Assembly: GCA_945786935.1 (NCBI GenBank)
Contig: CALZFY010000065.1
Span: 1-12,952, forward strand
Direction: 5' to 3'
Source of the DNA: HGM12587 sp945786935
GTDB taxonomy: Bacteria > Bacillota > Clostridia > Lachnospirales > Lachnospiraceae
DNA length: 12,952 nucleotides
Part shown: positions 1 through 5,792 of the stretch, piece by piece
Layout of the letters: every line of letters begins with the position of its first letter
Position numbering within the stretch: position 1 is the stretch's first letter
Translations under genes and position numbers: made by a program
Notes under the pieces: model-generated
Told to the model about the DNA's origin: nothing
The model's database searches: none
Seen by the model: the letters and a program-made list of their open reading frames with translations, nothing else

Positions 1-139
1 TCTTGGATTAGTTGGAGCCGACGACGCCTGCGAAGTGGGGTAACTGTAGTTTCTCGGAGCGTCAGTTAAGAGATATGGGAAAAGATAGTGAACTAAAGGG
101 GAATATATTCAACAAATTGAGATGCAAAGGAATGGGAAT
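1..139 (+). other. Leader region upstream of the IMPase-like gene; no recognised gene
   Basis: I recognise no RNA gene or protein family here. One frame is open from a TTG at 12 (just after an in-frame TAG at 9-11), through an ATG at 75, to a TGA at 141-143. That TGA overlaps the chosen ATG of the next gene (140-142) in the ATGA pattern seen in coupled genes. Another frame reads open from the window edge to a TAA at 41-43 and could be the 3' end of an upstream gene, but 14 codons are too few to judge. No convincing promoter is visible. An AAGAG at 69-73 is too close to the ATG at 75 to be a good ribosome binding site. Confidence 0.35.
126..131 (+). promoter_or_regulatory. Ribosome binding site deciding the IMPase start
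   Basis: AAAGGA lies 8 nt upstream of the ATG at 140. The in-frame ATG at 122 has no comparable site: the nearest purine run, AAAGGGG, is about 20 nt upstream of it. The ATG at 140 is therefore preferred. Confidence 0.55.
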
Positions 140-892
140 ATGAGAGATATCCATGTGATTTTAGAAGAAATTATAGAAGCCGCAAAGGATTGTGGTCAGG
201 TAATGATAGGTGCTGATAGAAATGATATCGGTATAAAAGATAAAGCAGGCAAGGCAAATTTTGTTACGGCATATGACTGCAAGATTCAGAAGATGATTGA
301 AGAAAAACTGCGTCAGATACTTCCTGAGGCAGAGTTTTTAGGAGAAGAAGAGGATTACCAGATCAATAGAAATGCAGAATATATTTTTGTTGTAGATCCC
401 ATTGATGGTACCACAAATTTTATCAAAGATTATCATATGAGTTGTATATCCATAGGACTTATCCGGAATGGAAAAAGATATCTTGGTGTAGTGCATAATC
501 CGTATCTTGGAGAAACCTATTATGCAGTTGCTGGTGAGGGTGCATATATGAATGGTCAACCAATCCATGTATCTAACGAAAAAATGGAAAATGGGATTGT
601 CCTGTTTGGAACCTCACCATATGATACAGAACTGGCAAAAGCATCCTTTGATCTGGCCTATGAGTATTTTCAAAAATGTCTGGATATTAGAAGAAGTGGT
701 TCCGCAGCTCTTGATTTATGTGCTGTGGCAGCAGGCAGAGCAGAAATATTTTTTGAGTTAATTTTGTCTCCCTGGGATTTTGCGGCAGGTGCGCTGATTG
801 TAGAGGAAGCAGGTGGCATCGTGACAACATTGGATGGAGAGGAGCTTCCATGTCTGGACAGAAGCCCATTGCTTGCAAAAAATAGAGAATAA
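140..892 (+). CDS. Inositol monophosphatase family protein (SuhB-like Mg2+-dependent phosphatase)
   Basis: This is a member of the lithium-sensitive, Mg2+-dependent sugar phosphatase superfamily, a soluble enzyme that removes phosphate from inositol-1-phosphate or related substrates. From the ATG at 140 it is 250 residues, normal for the family. The metal-binding motifs are all present: GEE at about 68-70, DPIDGTTNF at 86-94 and WDFAAG at 212-217, with the family signature RRSGSAALDLC at about 184-194. An in-frame ATG at 122 would add six residues, but the ribosome binding site favours 140. The gene precedes the cobalamin promoter and riboswitch, so it is probably not part of that operon, and no terminator is visible after it. 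The substrate cannot be told from sequence: inositol phosphate, fructose-1,6-bisphosphate and 3'-phosphoadenosine 5'-phosphate phosphatases share these motifs. Confidence 0.9.
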   Translation: MRDIHVILEEIIEAAKDCGQVMIGADRNDIGIKDKAGKANFVTAYDCKIQKMIEEKLRQILPEAEFLGEEEDYQINRNAEYIFVVDPIDGTTNFIKDYHMSCISIGLIRNGKRYLGVVHNPYLGETYYAVAGEGAYMNGQPIHVSNEKMENGIVLFGTSPYDTELAKASFDLAYEYFQKCLDIRRSGSAALDLCAVAAGRAEIFFELILSPWDFAAGALIVEEAGGIVTTLDGEELPCLDRSPLLAKNRE

Positions 893-918
893 GAAGTCAA
901 ATATGTGGAAATAGAAAC

Positions 919-947
919 TTGTAATTTTAGAGTATTTCCGCTATAAT
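919..947 (+). promoter_or_regulatory. Sigma-A-type promoter of the cobalamin operon
   Basis: TTGTAA (919-924) and a perfect TATAAT (942-947) are separated by 17 nt. Transcription would start near 953-955, just before the first strand of the riboswitch's candidate closing stem. It is the only strong promoter I see in the 445-base gap before cbiB, so it is the likely promoter for the operon. Confidence 0.8.
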
Positions 948-956
948 ATGTAAAGT

Positions 957-1130
957 TATTACCGGGGCAAAGCATTATGCGAAAGGTGCTGTGAAATCAC
1001 CCGTAAAAATCAAAAAATTTAAGAGGGAATCAGGTGAGAATCCTGAACAAGTCCGTTACTGTGTAGATGTACATGCATCAAAGTCAGATACCTCGAACCT
1101 GTTTTACTGCGGCAACCGGTAAACAGGTGC
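957..1130 (+). promoter_or_regulatory. Cobalamin (AdoCbl-type) riboswitch aptamer
   Basis: Conserved elements of the B12 riboswitch appear in the right order. These are AAAGGTGC at 982-989 with a short GGTG/CACC stem (985-988 with 998-1001), GAGGGAAT at 1023-1030, a CAGG/CCTG hairpin enclosing TGAGAAT (1031-1045), the core AGTCCGTTACTGTG near 1050-1063, and the B12 box AAGTCAGATACCT at 1081-1093. A candidate closing stem is the perfect 7-bp pairing TTACCGG (959-965) with CCGGTAA (1116-1122). The peripheral arm after the core is short (GATG/CATC). Its position between a promoter and a terminator upstream of corrin-synthesis genes fits feedback repression by cobalamin. The exact ends are approximate; the core CCGTT differs somewhat from the common CCCGC. 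Confidence 0.9.
1098..1127 (+). promoter_or_regulatory. Riboswitch 3' hairpin that competes with the closing stem
   Basis: CCTGTTTTAC (1098-1107) can pair with GTAAACAGG (1119-1127) as 9 bp with one bulged T and an 11-nt loop. The 5' arm is the end of the B12-box region, and the 3' arm overlaps the 3' strand of the candidate closing stem (1116-1122). The two structures are therefore mutually exclusive. It may correspond to the P13 hairpin of cobalamin riboswitches or to a switching element; I cannot decide by eye. Confidence 0.5.
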
Positions 1131-1134
1131 ATGA

Positions 1135-1162
1135 GTCGTTGTCGTTAGATAACGGCTTTTTT
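1135..1162 (+). terminator. Intrinsic terminator of the riboswitch expression platform
   Basis: GTCGTTGTC (1135-1143) pairs along its full length with GATAACGGC (1148-1156), including two G-U pairs, around a 4-nt loop, and is followed directly by six T (1157-1162). It lies just after the aptamer and before the operon, as expected for control by premature termination when cobalamin is bound. Confidence 0.85.
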
Positions 1163-1178
1163 GTTATGGCGACGAGGA

Positions 1179-1207
1179 AAATGCAATGTGCTCGCACAAT
1201 TGCATTT
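1179..1207 (+). repeat. Bulged inverted repeat (hairpin 1) in the cbiB leader
   Basis: AAATGCAAT (1179-1187) pairs with ATTGCATTT (1199-1207), and the inner GTG (1188-1190) pairs with CAC (1195-1197) around a CTCG tetraloop, leaving one bulged A (1198). That gives 12 bp in total. No T-run follows, so it is not a terminator. Confidence 0.7.
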
Positions 1208-1220
1208 GACGACCGCTAAT

Positions 1221-1256
1221 CAGCTGATAAAACTTGCGAAGCGTGTTTTATCGCTG
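1221..1256 (+). repeat. Bulged inverted repeat (hairpin 2) in the cbiB leader
   Basis: CAGC (1221-1224) and GATAAAAC (1226-1233) pair with GTTTTATC (1245-1252) and GCTG (1253-1256), with one bulged T at 1225. A short inner TGC/GCG stem closes a GAA loop. It resembles hairpin 1 in length and in having a single bulge, and no T-run follows it. Confidence 0.7.
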
Positions 1257-1337
1257 TTGCAGAAATTATAGAAGGATATCGTTTCATCAGCCGTTTTTTA
1301 AAGAGACGAAGCCAATGAGTGAATCGATAGATGAAAA

Positions 1338-2312
1338 ATGATGACACTTTATGCAATTTGGATTGGATTTATTTTAGACTTATTATTTGGGGATCCTCAT
1401 TGGATGTATCATCCGGTACGTCTCATAGGAAAATTGATCACAGTTTTAGAAAATGGATTACGGAAGGTTTTTCCTAAAACTGAGGCAGGAGAGAGAACTG
1501 CCGGAAGAATGCTTGTAATTCTGGTGTGTTCCCTTACAACACTGACTGCTTGGATTTTATTGAAATTTGCTTATAGAATCAATTTTTATATTGGATTTGC
1601 ATTAGAATGCATGATGTGCTACCAGCTTTTTGCCGTAAGATCTTTAAAGGATGAATCCATGAAGGTTTATGACCGATTAAAAGCAGAGGATCTGCCCGGT
1701 GCCAGAAAGGCAGTTTCCATGATCGTGGGACGGGATACGCAGTCTCTTACGGCTCAGGGAGTTACAAAGGCTGCAGTAGAGACAATCGCGGAAAACACTT
1801 CTGATGGGACTATGGCACCCCTTCTTTTTATGTTTTTAGGCGGACCGATCTTTGGATGGTTTTACAAGGCAGTCAATACCATGGATTCCATGGTGGGCTA
1901 TAAAAATGATCAATATTTATATTTTGGAAGATGTGCCGCAAAGTTTGACGACCTGTTAAATTACATTCCGGCAAGATTATGCGGCTGCTTCATGGTTCTT
2001 GCCGCTTACATACTGAAACTCAATGGAAAACACGCATGGCAGATTTTCAAAAGAGACCGTTATAACCATGCAAGCCCAAACTCTGCCCAGACGGAGGCAG
2101 TCATGGCGGGTGCTTTGGATGTACAGCTTGCAGGGGATGCATGGTATTTTGGAAAACGATATGAGAAACCGACCATCGGAGACGATGTAAGACCCATTGA
2201 AAGTTATGATATTGTGCGGGCAAACCGGCTGCTTTATACAACCGCACTGGTTGCCATGATGGTGTTTAGCGGTGCAGTGCTTCTAATAAAGAAGATTATG
2301 ATGGCTTTATAA
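1338..2312 (+). CDS. cbiB: Adenosylcobinamide-phosphate synthase CbiB
   Basis: CbiB is an integral membrane enzyme that joins (R)-1-aminopropan-2-yl phosphate, the CobD product, to the f side chain of adenosylcobyric acid (EC 6.3.1.10). The 324-residue length is typical. Family motifs are clear: DLLFGDPHWMYHPVRLIG at 14-31, ENTSDGTMAPLLF at 152-164, KAVNTMDSMVGYKN at 177-190, the following FDDLLNYIPAR to residue 213, and NHASPNSAQTEAVMAGAL at 243-260. Hydrophobic segments lie near residues 4-17, 57-75, 82-100, 160-176, 213-227 and 298-317. The start is an ATG-ATG pair at 1338/1341 with no convincing Shine-Dalgarno. An upstream frame ends in a TGA overlapping this ATG, so coupled initiation is possible. 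It is the first operon gene after the riboswitch and precedes cobD, whose product it uses. Confidence 0.96.
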   Translation: MMTLYAIWIGFILDLLFGDPHWMYHPVRLIGKLITVLENGLRKVFPKTEAGERTAGRMLVILVCSLTTLTAWILLKFAYRINFYIGFALECMMCYQLFAVRSLKDESMKVYDRLKAEDLPGARKAVSMIVGRDTQSLTAQGVTKAAVETIAENTSDGTMAPLLFMFLGGPIFGWFYKAVNTMDSMVGYKNDQYLYFGRCAAKFDDLLNYIPARLCGCFMVLAAYILKLNGKHAWQIFKRDRYNHASPNSAQTEAVMAGALDVQLAGDAWYFGKRYEKPTIGDDVRPIESYDIVRANRLLYTTALVAMMVFSGAVLLIKKIMMAL

Positions 2313-2375
2313 AAAATAATCTGGAAGGCACTGTATAGAAAGAACCTATTTTCATCTGGAAGGAGTTTCTTTTAA

Positions 2376-3425
2376 ATGAAAAATCAAATACATGGGGGAG
2401 ATATTTATTCCCGAAATATCCGACTGGATTTTTCGGCTAATATCAATCCCTTTGGGATGCCGGAAGGTGTGAAAAATGCGGCAATACAAGGTGTGGAGCA
2501 ATCCATCCATTACCCGGACGTTTCCTGTGACAGATTAAAAACTGCCATCAGTGAAATGGAAAATGTCTCAAAAGAATGGATTATCTGCGGAAATGGAGCG
2601 GCAGAGCTTTTATTTTCCCTGGTACTTGTAAAAAAACCGAAAAAAGCTCTTTTGGCAGTTCCGGGATTTCAGGAATATGAGCAGGCATTAAAAACTACCT
2701 CCTGTGAGATTTCCTATTATCAAATGACAAAAGAACATGGATTTGCCTTACGGGACGAGTATCTTACGAGGCTTACAGATGACCTTGATATGGCATTTTT
2801 ATGTAGTCCCAATAATCCTACTGGCCTTATGATCGATCCACAATTGTTGGAGCAGATTATTGCAACATGTGAAACTAAGAATATTTTTCTGGTGCTGGAT
2901 GAATGCTTCCTGGAATTTGTAGGGGAAGGGCTTCAAGCTTCCGGCAAAATTCATCTACAGAATATGAAAAACATATTTATCTTAAAGGCATTTACCAAAA
3001 TGTATGGAATGCCGGGACTTCGGCTTGGCTATGGCCTATGCAGTGACAGTGTACTTCTTAGACAAATGGAAGAAGCTGTACAGCCATGGAATGTGTCACA
3101 GCCTGCCCAGCTGGCAGGGATTGCTGCCTGTAAGGAGCAGGACTTTGTGACAAAAACAAGAGCCTATATCAGTTCAGAGCGTAAATTGTTAAAAGATGAA
3201 TTAGAAAAGCTGGGTTTTTATGTTTACCCTTCCAAAGCAAACTATCTGTTTTTTGAAGCACCGGTAGATTTATATGAAAGGTGTCTTGAGGAGCAGATTT
3301 TGATTCGCGATTGCAGTAACTATCGTGGTTTAGGGAAGGAATATTATCGGATTGCAGTGAAATCCCATGAAGAAAATATGGAACTTTTACAGATATTGAA
3401 CAGGAAATACAGTAACGAGGTGTAA
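2376..3425 (+). CDS. cobD: L-threonine-O-3-phosphate decarboxylase CobD (PLP-dependent)
   Basis: This is a fold-type I aminotransferase-family PLP enzyme that decarboxylates L-threonine phosphate to (R)-1-aminopropan-2-yl phosphate (EC 4.1.1.81), the linker of the nucleotide loop. Visible features are the N-terminal HGGDIY...LDFSANINPFG (6-27) typical of CobD, GNGAAEL (72-78), SPNNPTG (144-150), the PLP-binding Asp175 in LDECFLEF, the Schiff-base Lys208 in KAFTKMYGMPGLRLGY, and a substrate-carboxylate Arg in YYRIAVKS (about 325). The 349 residues suit a plain CobD without a C-terminal metal-binding extension. AAGGAG (2360-2365) lies 10 nt before the ATG. Histidinol-phosphate aminotransferase is the main lookalike, but the N-terminus and the cbiB/cbiP neighbours favour CobD. 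No threonine kinase gene for its substrate is in the window. Confidence 0.92.
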   Translation: MKNQIHGGDIYSRNIRLDFSANINPFGMPEGVKNAAIQGVEQSIHYPDVSCDRLKTAISEMENVSKEWIICGNGAAELLFSLVLVKKPKKALLAVPGFQEYEQALKTTSCEISYYQMTKEHGFALRDEYLTRLTDDLDMAFLCSPNNPTGLMIDPQLLEQIIATCETKNIFLVLDECFLEFVGEGLQASGKIHLQNMKNIFILKAFTKMYGMPGLRLGYGLCSDSVLLRQMEEAVQPWNVSQPAQLAGIAACKEQDFVTKTRAYISSERKLLKDELEKLGFYVYPSKANYLFFEAPVDLYERCLEEQILIRDCSNYRGLGKEYYRIAVKSHEENMELLQILNRKYSNEV

Positions 3426-3427
3426 TC

Positions 3428-4939
3428 ATGGCAAAAGCAATTATGATACAGGGAACCATGTCCAATGTGGGAAAGAGTCTGATCACCGCCGGTTTATGCC
3501 GTATTTTTAAACAGGATGGTTATCGGGTGGCACCCTTTAAATCTCAAAATATGGCTTTAAATTCTTTTATTACAGAGGAAGGGCTGGAGATGGGAAGGGC
3601 TCAGGTCATGCAGGCAGAAGCTGCCGGTGTGAAGCCCTCGGTATTAATGAATCCGGTACTTTTAAAGCCTACCAATGATGTGGGAAGCCAGGTCATTGTA
3701 AATGGTGAGGTGTTAGGCGTTATGCCTGCAAGGGAATATTTTTCTTTTAAAAAGAAGCTGATTCCGGAAGTGAAAAAAGCTTTTGATACATTATCCGAAA
3801 ACTATGATATTATCGTCATAGAGGGAGCCGGTAGTCCGGCAGAGATCAATTTAAAAACAGATGATGATTTTGTAAATATGGGTATGGCAAAGCTTGCCGA
3901 TGCCCCTGTATTGCTCGTAGGAGATATTGACAGAGGCGGTGTTTTTGCACAGCTGATTGGTACGGTGGATCTTTTGGAGCAAGAGGAGCGCGACCGGGTA
4001 AAGGGTCTGATCATCAACAAATTCCGGGGCGATAAAACGATCCTTGAGCCGGGTGTCGCCATGATTGAGGAAAGAGCAAAGATTCCTGTGGTTGGTGTTA
4101 CCCCTTATATCCATGTGCAGGTAGATGATGAGGACAGTCTAAGTTCCAGGTTAGAGAATCATGGCGAGGTGAAGCTCATTGATATTGCAGTCATCCGTCT
4201 TCCAAGAATCTCTAATTTCACAGATTTTAATCCATTTGAGATGATCGAGGGAGTGTCCCTTCGTTATGTAACTCATCCGGGAGAGCTCAGGAATCCGGAT
4301 ATGATCATTCTTCCGGGAAGCAAAAATACCATGGAAGACCTTCTATGGATGCGGCAAAATGGGCTGGAGGCATCAGTTCTTAAAAAAGCAAAAGAGGGTA
4401 CGGTAATCTTCGGTATTTGCGGAGGCTATCAGATGCTGGGAGAAGAAATCAGTGATCCCCATGGGGTAGAAGCCGGCGGCACGATCCGCGGTATGGCTCT
4501 TTTGCCGATGAAAACAGTATTTGAAGAGCAAAAAACCAGAACCAGGGTGGCCGGTGAGATCAGATACATGCAGGGAATCTTTGAAGGATTGTCAGGTGTT
4601 ACGATTGAAGGATATGAGATCCATATGGGAATCAGTACCTTAGCAGAAAATGCCCATCCTTTGACGTTACTTGGTGAGGAGAAAAAGGCTGATGGGTGTT
4701 ACCGGGAAAATGTATTTGGCAGCTATCTTCATGGCATTTTTGATAAAGACCAGGTAGTCAAGGAAATCGTGATGGCCCTTGGCAGGAAGAAGGGGCTGGA
4801 TCTTTCTGAGGTCAGTACCTTTGATATGAACGCTTTCAAGGAAACCCAGTATGACATTCTGGCAGCTGAACTTCGAAAACATTTGGATATGAAAAAAATA
4901 TATGAAATATTAAACATAAAATCAATGAGAGCTGATTAG
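3428..4939 (+). CDS. cbiP: Cobyric acid synthase CbiP (glutamine-dependent)
   Basis: CbiP uses ATP and glutamine to amidate the b, d, e and g carboxylates of adenosylcobyrinate a,c-diamide, giving adenosylcobyric acid (EC 6.3.5.10). The 503 residues match the family. The N-terminal dethiobiotin-synthetase-like ATPase domain has a P-loop, GTMSNVGKS (9-17), then FKSQNMALNS (37-46) and IEGAGSPAEINL (131-142). The C-terminal class I-type glutaminase domain has the nucleophile Cys331 in FGICGGYQMLG, the GYEIHMG motif (395-401) and the catalytic His435 in GSYLHGIFD. The ATG follows the cobD stop by 2 nt, with GAGGTG 5 nt upstream spanning that stop, so translation is probably coupled. The name cobQ is used for the same family in the aerobic pathway. 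Confidence 0.96.
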   Translation: MAKAIMIQGTMSNVGKSLITAGLCRIFKQDGYRVAPFKSQNMALNSFITEEGLEMGRAQVMQAEAAGVKPSVLMNPVLLKPTNDVGSQVIVNGEVLGVMPAREYFSFKKKLIPEVKKAFDTLSENYDIIVIEGAGSPAEINLKTDDDFVNMGMAKLADAPVLLVGDIDRGGVFAQLIGTVDLLEQEERDRVKGLIINKFRGDKTILEPGVAMIEERAKIPVVGVTPYIHVQVDDEDSLSSRLENHGEVKLIDIAVIRLPRISNFTDFNPFEMIEGVSLRYVTHPGELRNPDMIILPGSKNTMEDLLWMRQNGLEASVLKKAKEGTVIFGICGGYQMLGEEISDPHGVEAGGTIRGMALLPMKTVFEEQKTRTRVAGEIRYMQGIFEGLSGVTIEGYEIHMGISTLAENAHPLTLLGEEKKADGCYRENVFGSYLHGIFDKDQVVKEIVMALGRKKGLDLSEVSTFDMNAFKETQYDILAAELRKHLDMKKIYEILNIKSMRAD

Positions 4940-4943
4940 AAGC

Positions 4944-4971
4944 TGTATCTGAAAGTCACTGAACAGATACA
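4944..4971 (+). repeat. Inverted repeat after cbiP
   Basis: TGTATCTG (4944-4951) and CAGATACA (4964-4971) form a perfect 8-bp inverted repeat with a 12-nt loop, starting 4 nt after the cbiP stop. An A-rich tract follows instead of a T-run, so it is not a normal terminator on this strand. It may stabilise the upstream mRNA or be a processing site. Confidence 0.55.
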
Positions 4972-4988
4972 ATAAAAAAACAATATAT

Positions 4989-5009
4989 TTACATAAAAAT
5001 ATTATGTAA
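4989..5009 (+). promoter_or_regulatory. Palindrome upstream of cbiL (possible operator)
   Basis: TTACATAA-N5-TTATGTAA is a perfect 8-bp dyad with an AAATA centre, ending 30 nt before the cbiL start. It has the size and symmetry of a dimeric repressor site. I do not recognise a known regulator consensus, and an all-AT-rich palindrome can arise by chance. A TTTACA (4988-4993) overlaps it as a possible -35, but no good -10 follows at the right distance. Confidence 0.35.
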
Positions 5010-5039
5010 CTTAGTTGGAACGTTAAGGAGATAAAAACG

Positions 5040-5717
5040 ATGAATGGTACATTATACGGTGTAGGGATTGGACCGGGAGATCCGGAGCTTTTAACCTTAA
5101 AGGCAGTACGTTTGATCAAAGAAGCGGACCTGATTGCGGTGCCGGGGAGTAAAAAGGAAAATACCGTTGCCTATAAAATTGCAGTACAGGCGGTCCCGGA
5201 AATTGATGAGAAAGAGTTCTTGGAGCTTCCATGGTCTATGACAAAGGATCCACAGAAGCTGGAAGAGATTTATATTCATGCTACAAATCTTGTAAAGGAA
5301 CAGCTGGAGCAGGGAAAAAATGTTGCCTTTTTGACGTTGGGTGACCCTTGTGTCTATTCCACCTATCTATATATTCATAAAAAAATTAAGGAGATGGGCT
5401 TTGATGTTCAGATTATCAGTGGGATTCCATCCTTCTGTGCAGCGGCAGCAAGGCTGAATATGGGACTGGTAGAAAAGGCGGAACCGCTTCATGTCATTCC
5501 GGCGTCTTATGAATCAGAGCAGATCAAAGAACTGACCGGCACCAGAATTTTTATGAAATCAGGCAAGAAAATCGGGCAGGTGAAAGAATTTCTTTCCGGA
5601 CAGAATGCGGAAGTGACCATGGTAGAAAACTGTGGTATGGAAGGAGAACGGATTTTCCATTCGGTGGATGAGATTCCGGAGGATGCGGGATATTACTCTT
5701 TAATCATTGCAAAATAA
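5040..5717 (+). CDS. cbiL: Cobalt-factor II C20-methyltransferase CbiL
   Basis: CbiL transfers a methyl group from S-adenosylmethionine to C20 of cobalt-factor II (EC 2.1.1.151), the first ring methylation after cobalt insertion. At 225 residues it is a normal single-domain member of the tetrapyrrole methylase (SUMT-like) family. Diagnostic stretches are YGVGIGPGDPELLTLKA (6-22), FLTLGDPCVYSTYLYI (97-112), ISGIPSFCAAAARL (126-139) and MVENCGMEGERIF (194-206). AAGGAG (5025-5030) lies 9 nt upstream of the ATG. It is separated from cbiP by 100 nt holding two inverted repeats, so it may head an independently tuned segment. The pattern GDPELLTLKA with YSTYLY distinguishes CbiL/CobI from the other methylases here. 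Preference for the cobalt substrate rather than precorrin-2 is inferred from the cbiD/cbiG context. Confidence 0.95.
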   Translation: MNGTLYGVGIGPGDPELLTLKAVRLIKEADLIAVPGSKKENTVAYKIAVQAVPEIDEKEFLELPWSMTKDPQKLEEIYIHATNLVKEQLEQGKNVAFLTLGDPCVYSTYLYIHKKIKEMGFDVQIISGIPSFCAAAARLNMGLVEKAEPLHVIPASYESEQIKELTGTRIFMKSGKKIGQVKEFLSGQNAEVTMVENCGMEGERIFHSVDEIPEDAGYYSLIIAK

Positions 5718-5719
5718 GC

Positions 5720-5782
5720 ATGGAAACCCTTGCAGAACGGTGGCTGGCGAATTATTTACCGGTTGCTAAAATGCAAGAGTGA
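5720..5782 (+). other. 20-codon open frame in the cbiL-cbiD gap
   Basis: ATG at 5720 opens a 20-residue frame ending at TGA 5780-5782. It begins 2 nt after the cbiL stop, nearly fills the gap and ends 10 nt before the cbiD ATG, where its stop overlaps cbiD's GAGGA site. The predicted peptide begins METLAERW. There is no Shine-Dalgarno in front of it and I recognise no family. It may be chance, a remnant of a lost gene, or a tiny coupling ORF. Confidence 0.25.
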
Positions 5783-5792
5783 GGAATGACTC

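Larger units (their letters stand above)
1163..1337 (+). other. Post-terminator leader of cbiB with paired hairpins and short open frames
   Basis: This stretch between the terminator and cbiB has no recognised gene. It holds two strong bulged hairpins (1179-1207 and 1221-1256). One frame starts with ATG at 1166, is interrupted only by a TAA at 1217-1219, and continues open to a TGA at 1316-1318. A second frame is open from about 1231 to a TGA at 1339-1341, which overlaps the cbiB ATG at 1338. The two frames meet across a TTTTTTA run (1294-1300). None of these short frames has a good ribosome binding site next to its start. The stretch could be a dispersed repeat, a leader-peptide region or a decayed small gene. 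Confidence 0.4.

Noticed and set aside
1..70. tRNA, 5S rRNA or riboswitch at the left edge
   Set aside because: No T-loop motif, 5S consensus or known aptamer core could be found.
122..139. Upstream ATG (122) as the start of the IMPase-like gene
   Set aside because: No ribosome site at a usable distance, whereas ATG 140 has AAAGGA 8 nt upstream. The six extra residues add nothing conserved.
1166..1219. 17-codon ORF starting ATG 1166 as a real leader peptide gene
   Set aside because: There is no Shine-Dalgarno: the bases before it are the terminator's T-run. It is reported as part of an unexplained leader, not as a gene.
2376..3425. Histidinol-phosphate aminotransferase (HisC)
   Set aside because: The N-terminal HGGDIY...LDFSANINPFG motif and position between cbiB and cbiP fit CobD better, and no his genes are nearby.
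4944..4971. Intrinsic terminator after cbiP
   Set aside because: The stem is followed by an A-rich tract, not T. On the opposite strand the T-run would precede the stem, so it does not fit a terminator in either direction.
4988..5016. Internal sigma-A promoter before cbiL (TTTACA as -35)
   Set aside because: No acceptable -10 is found about 17 nt downstream (TTAGTT), so the evidence is too weak to list as a promoter.
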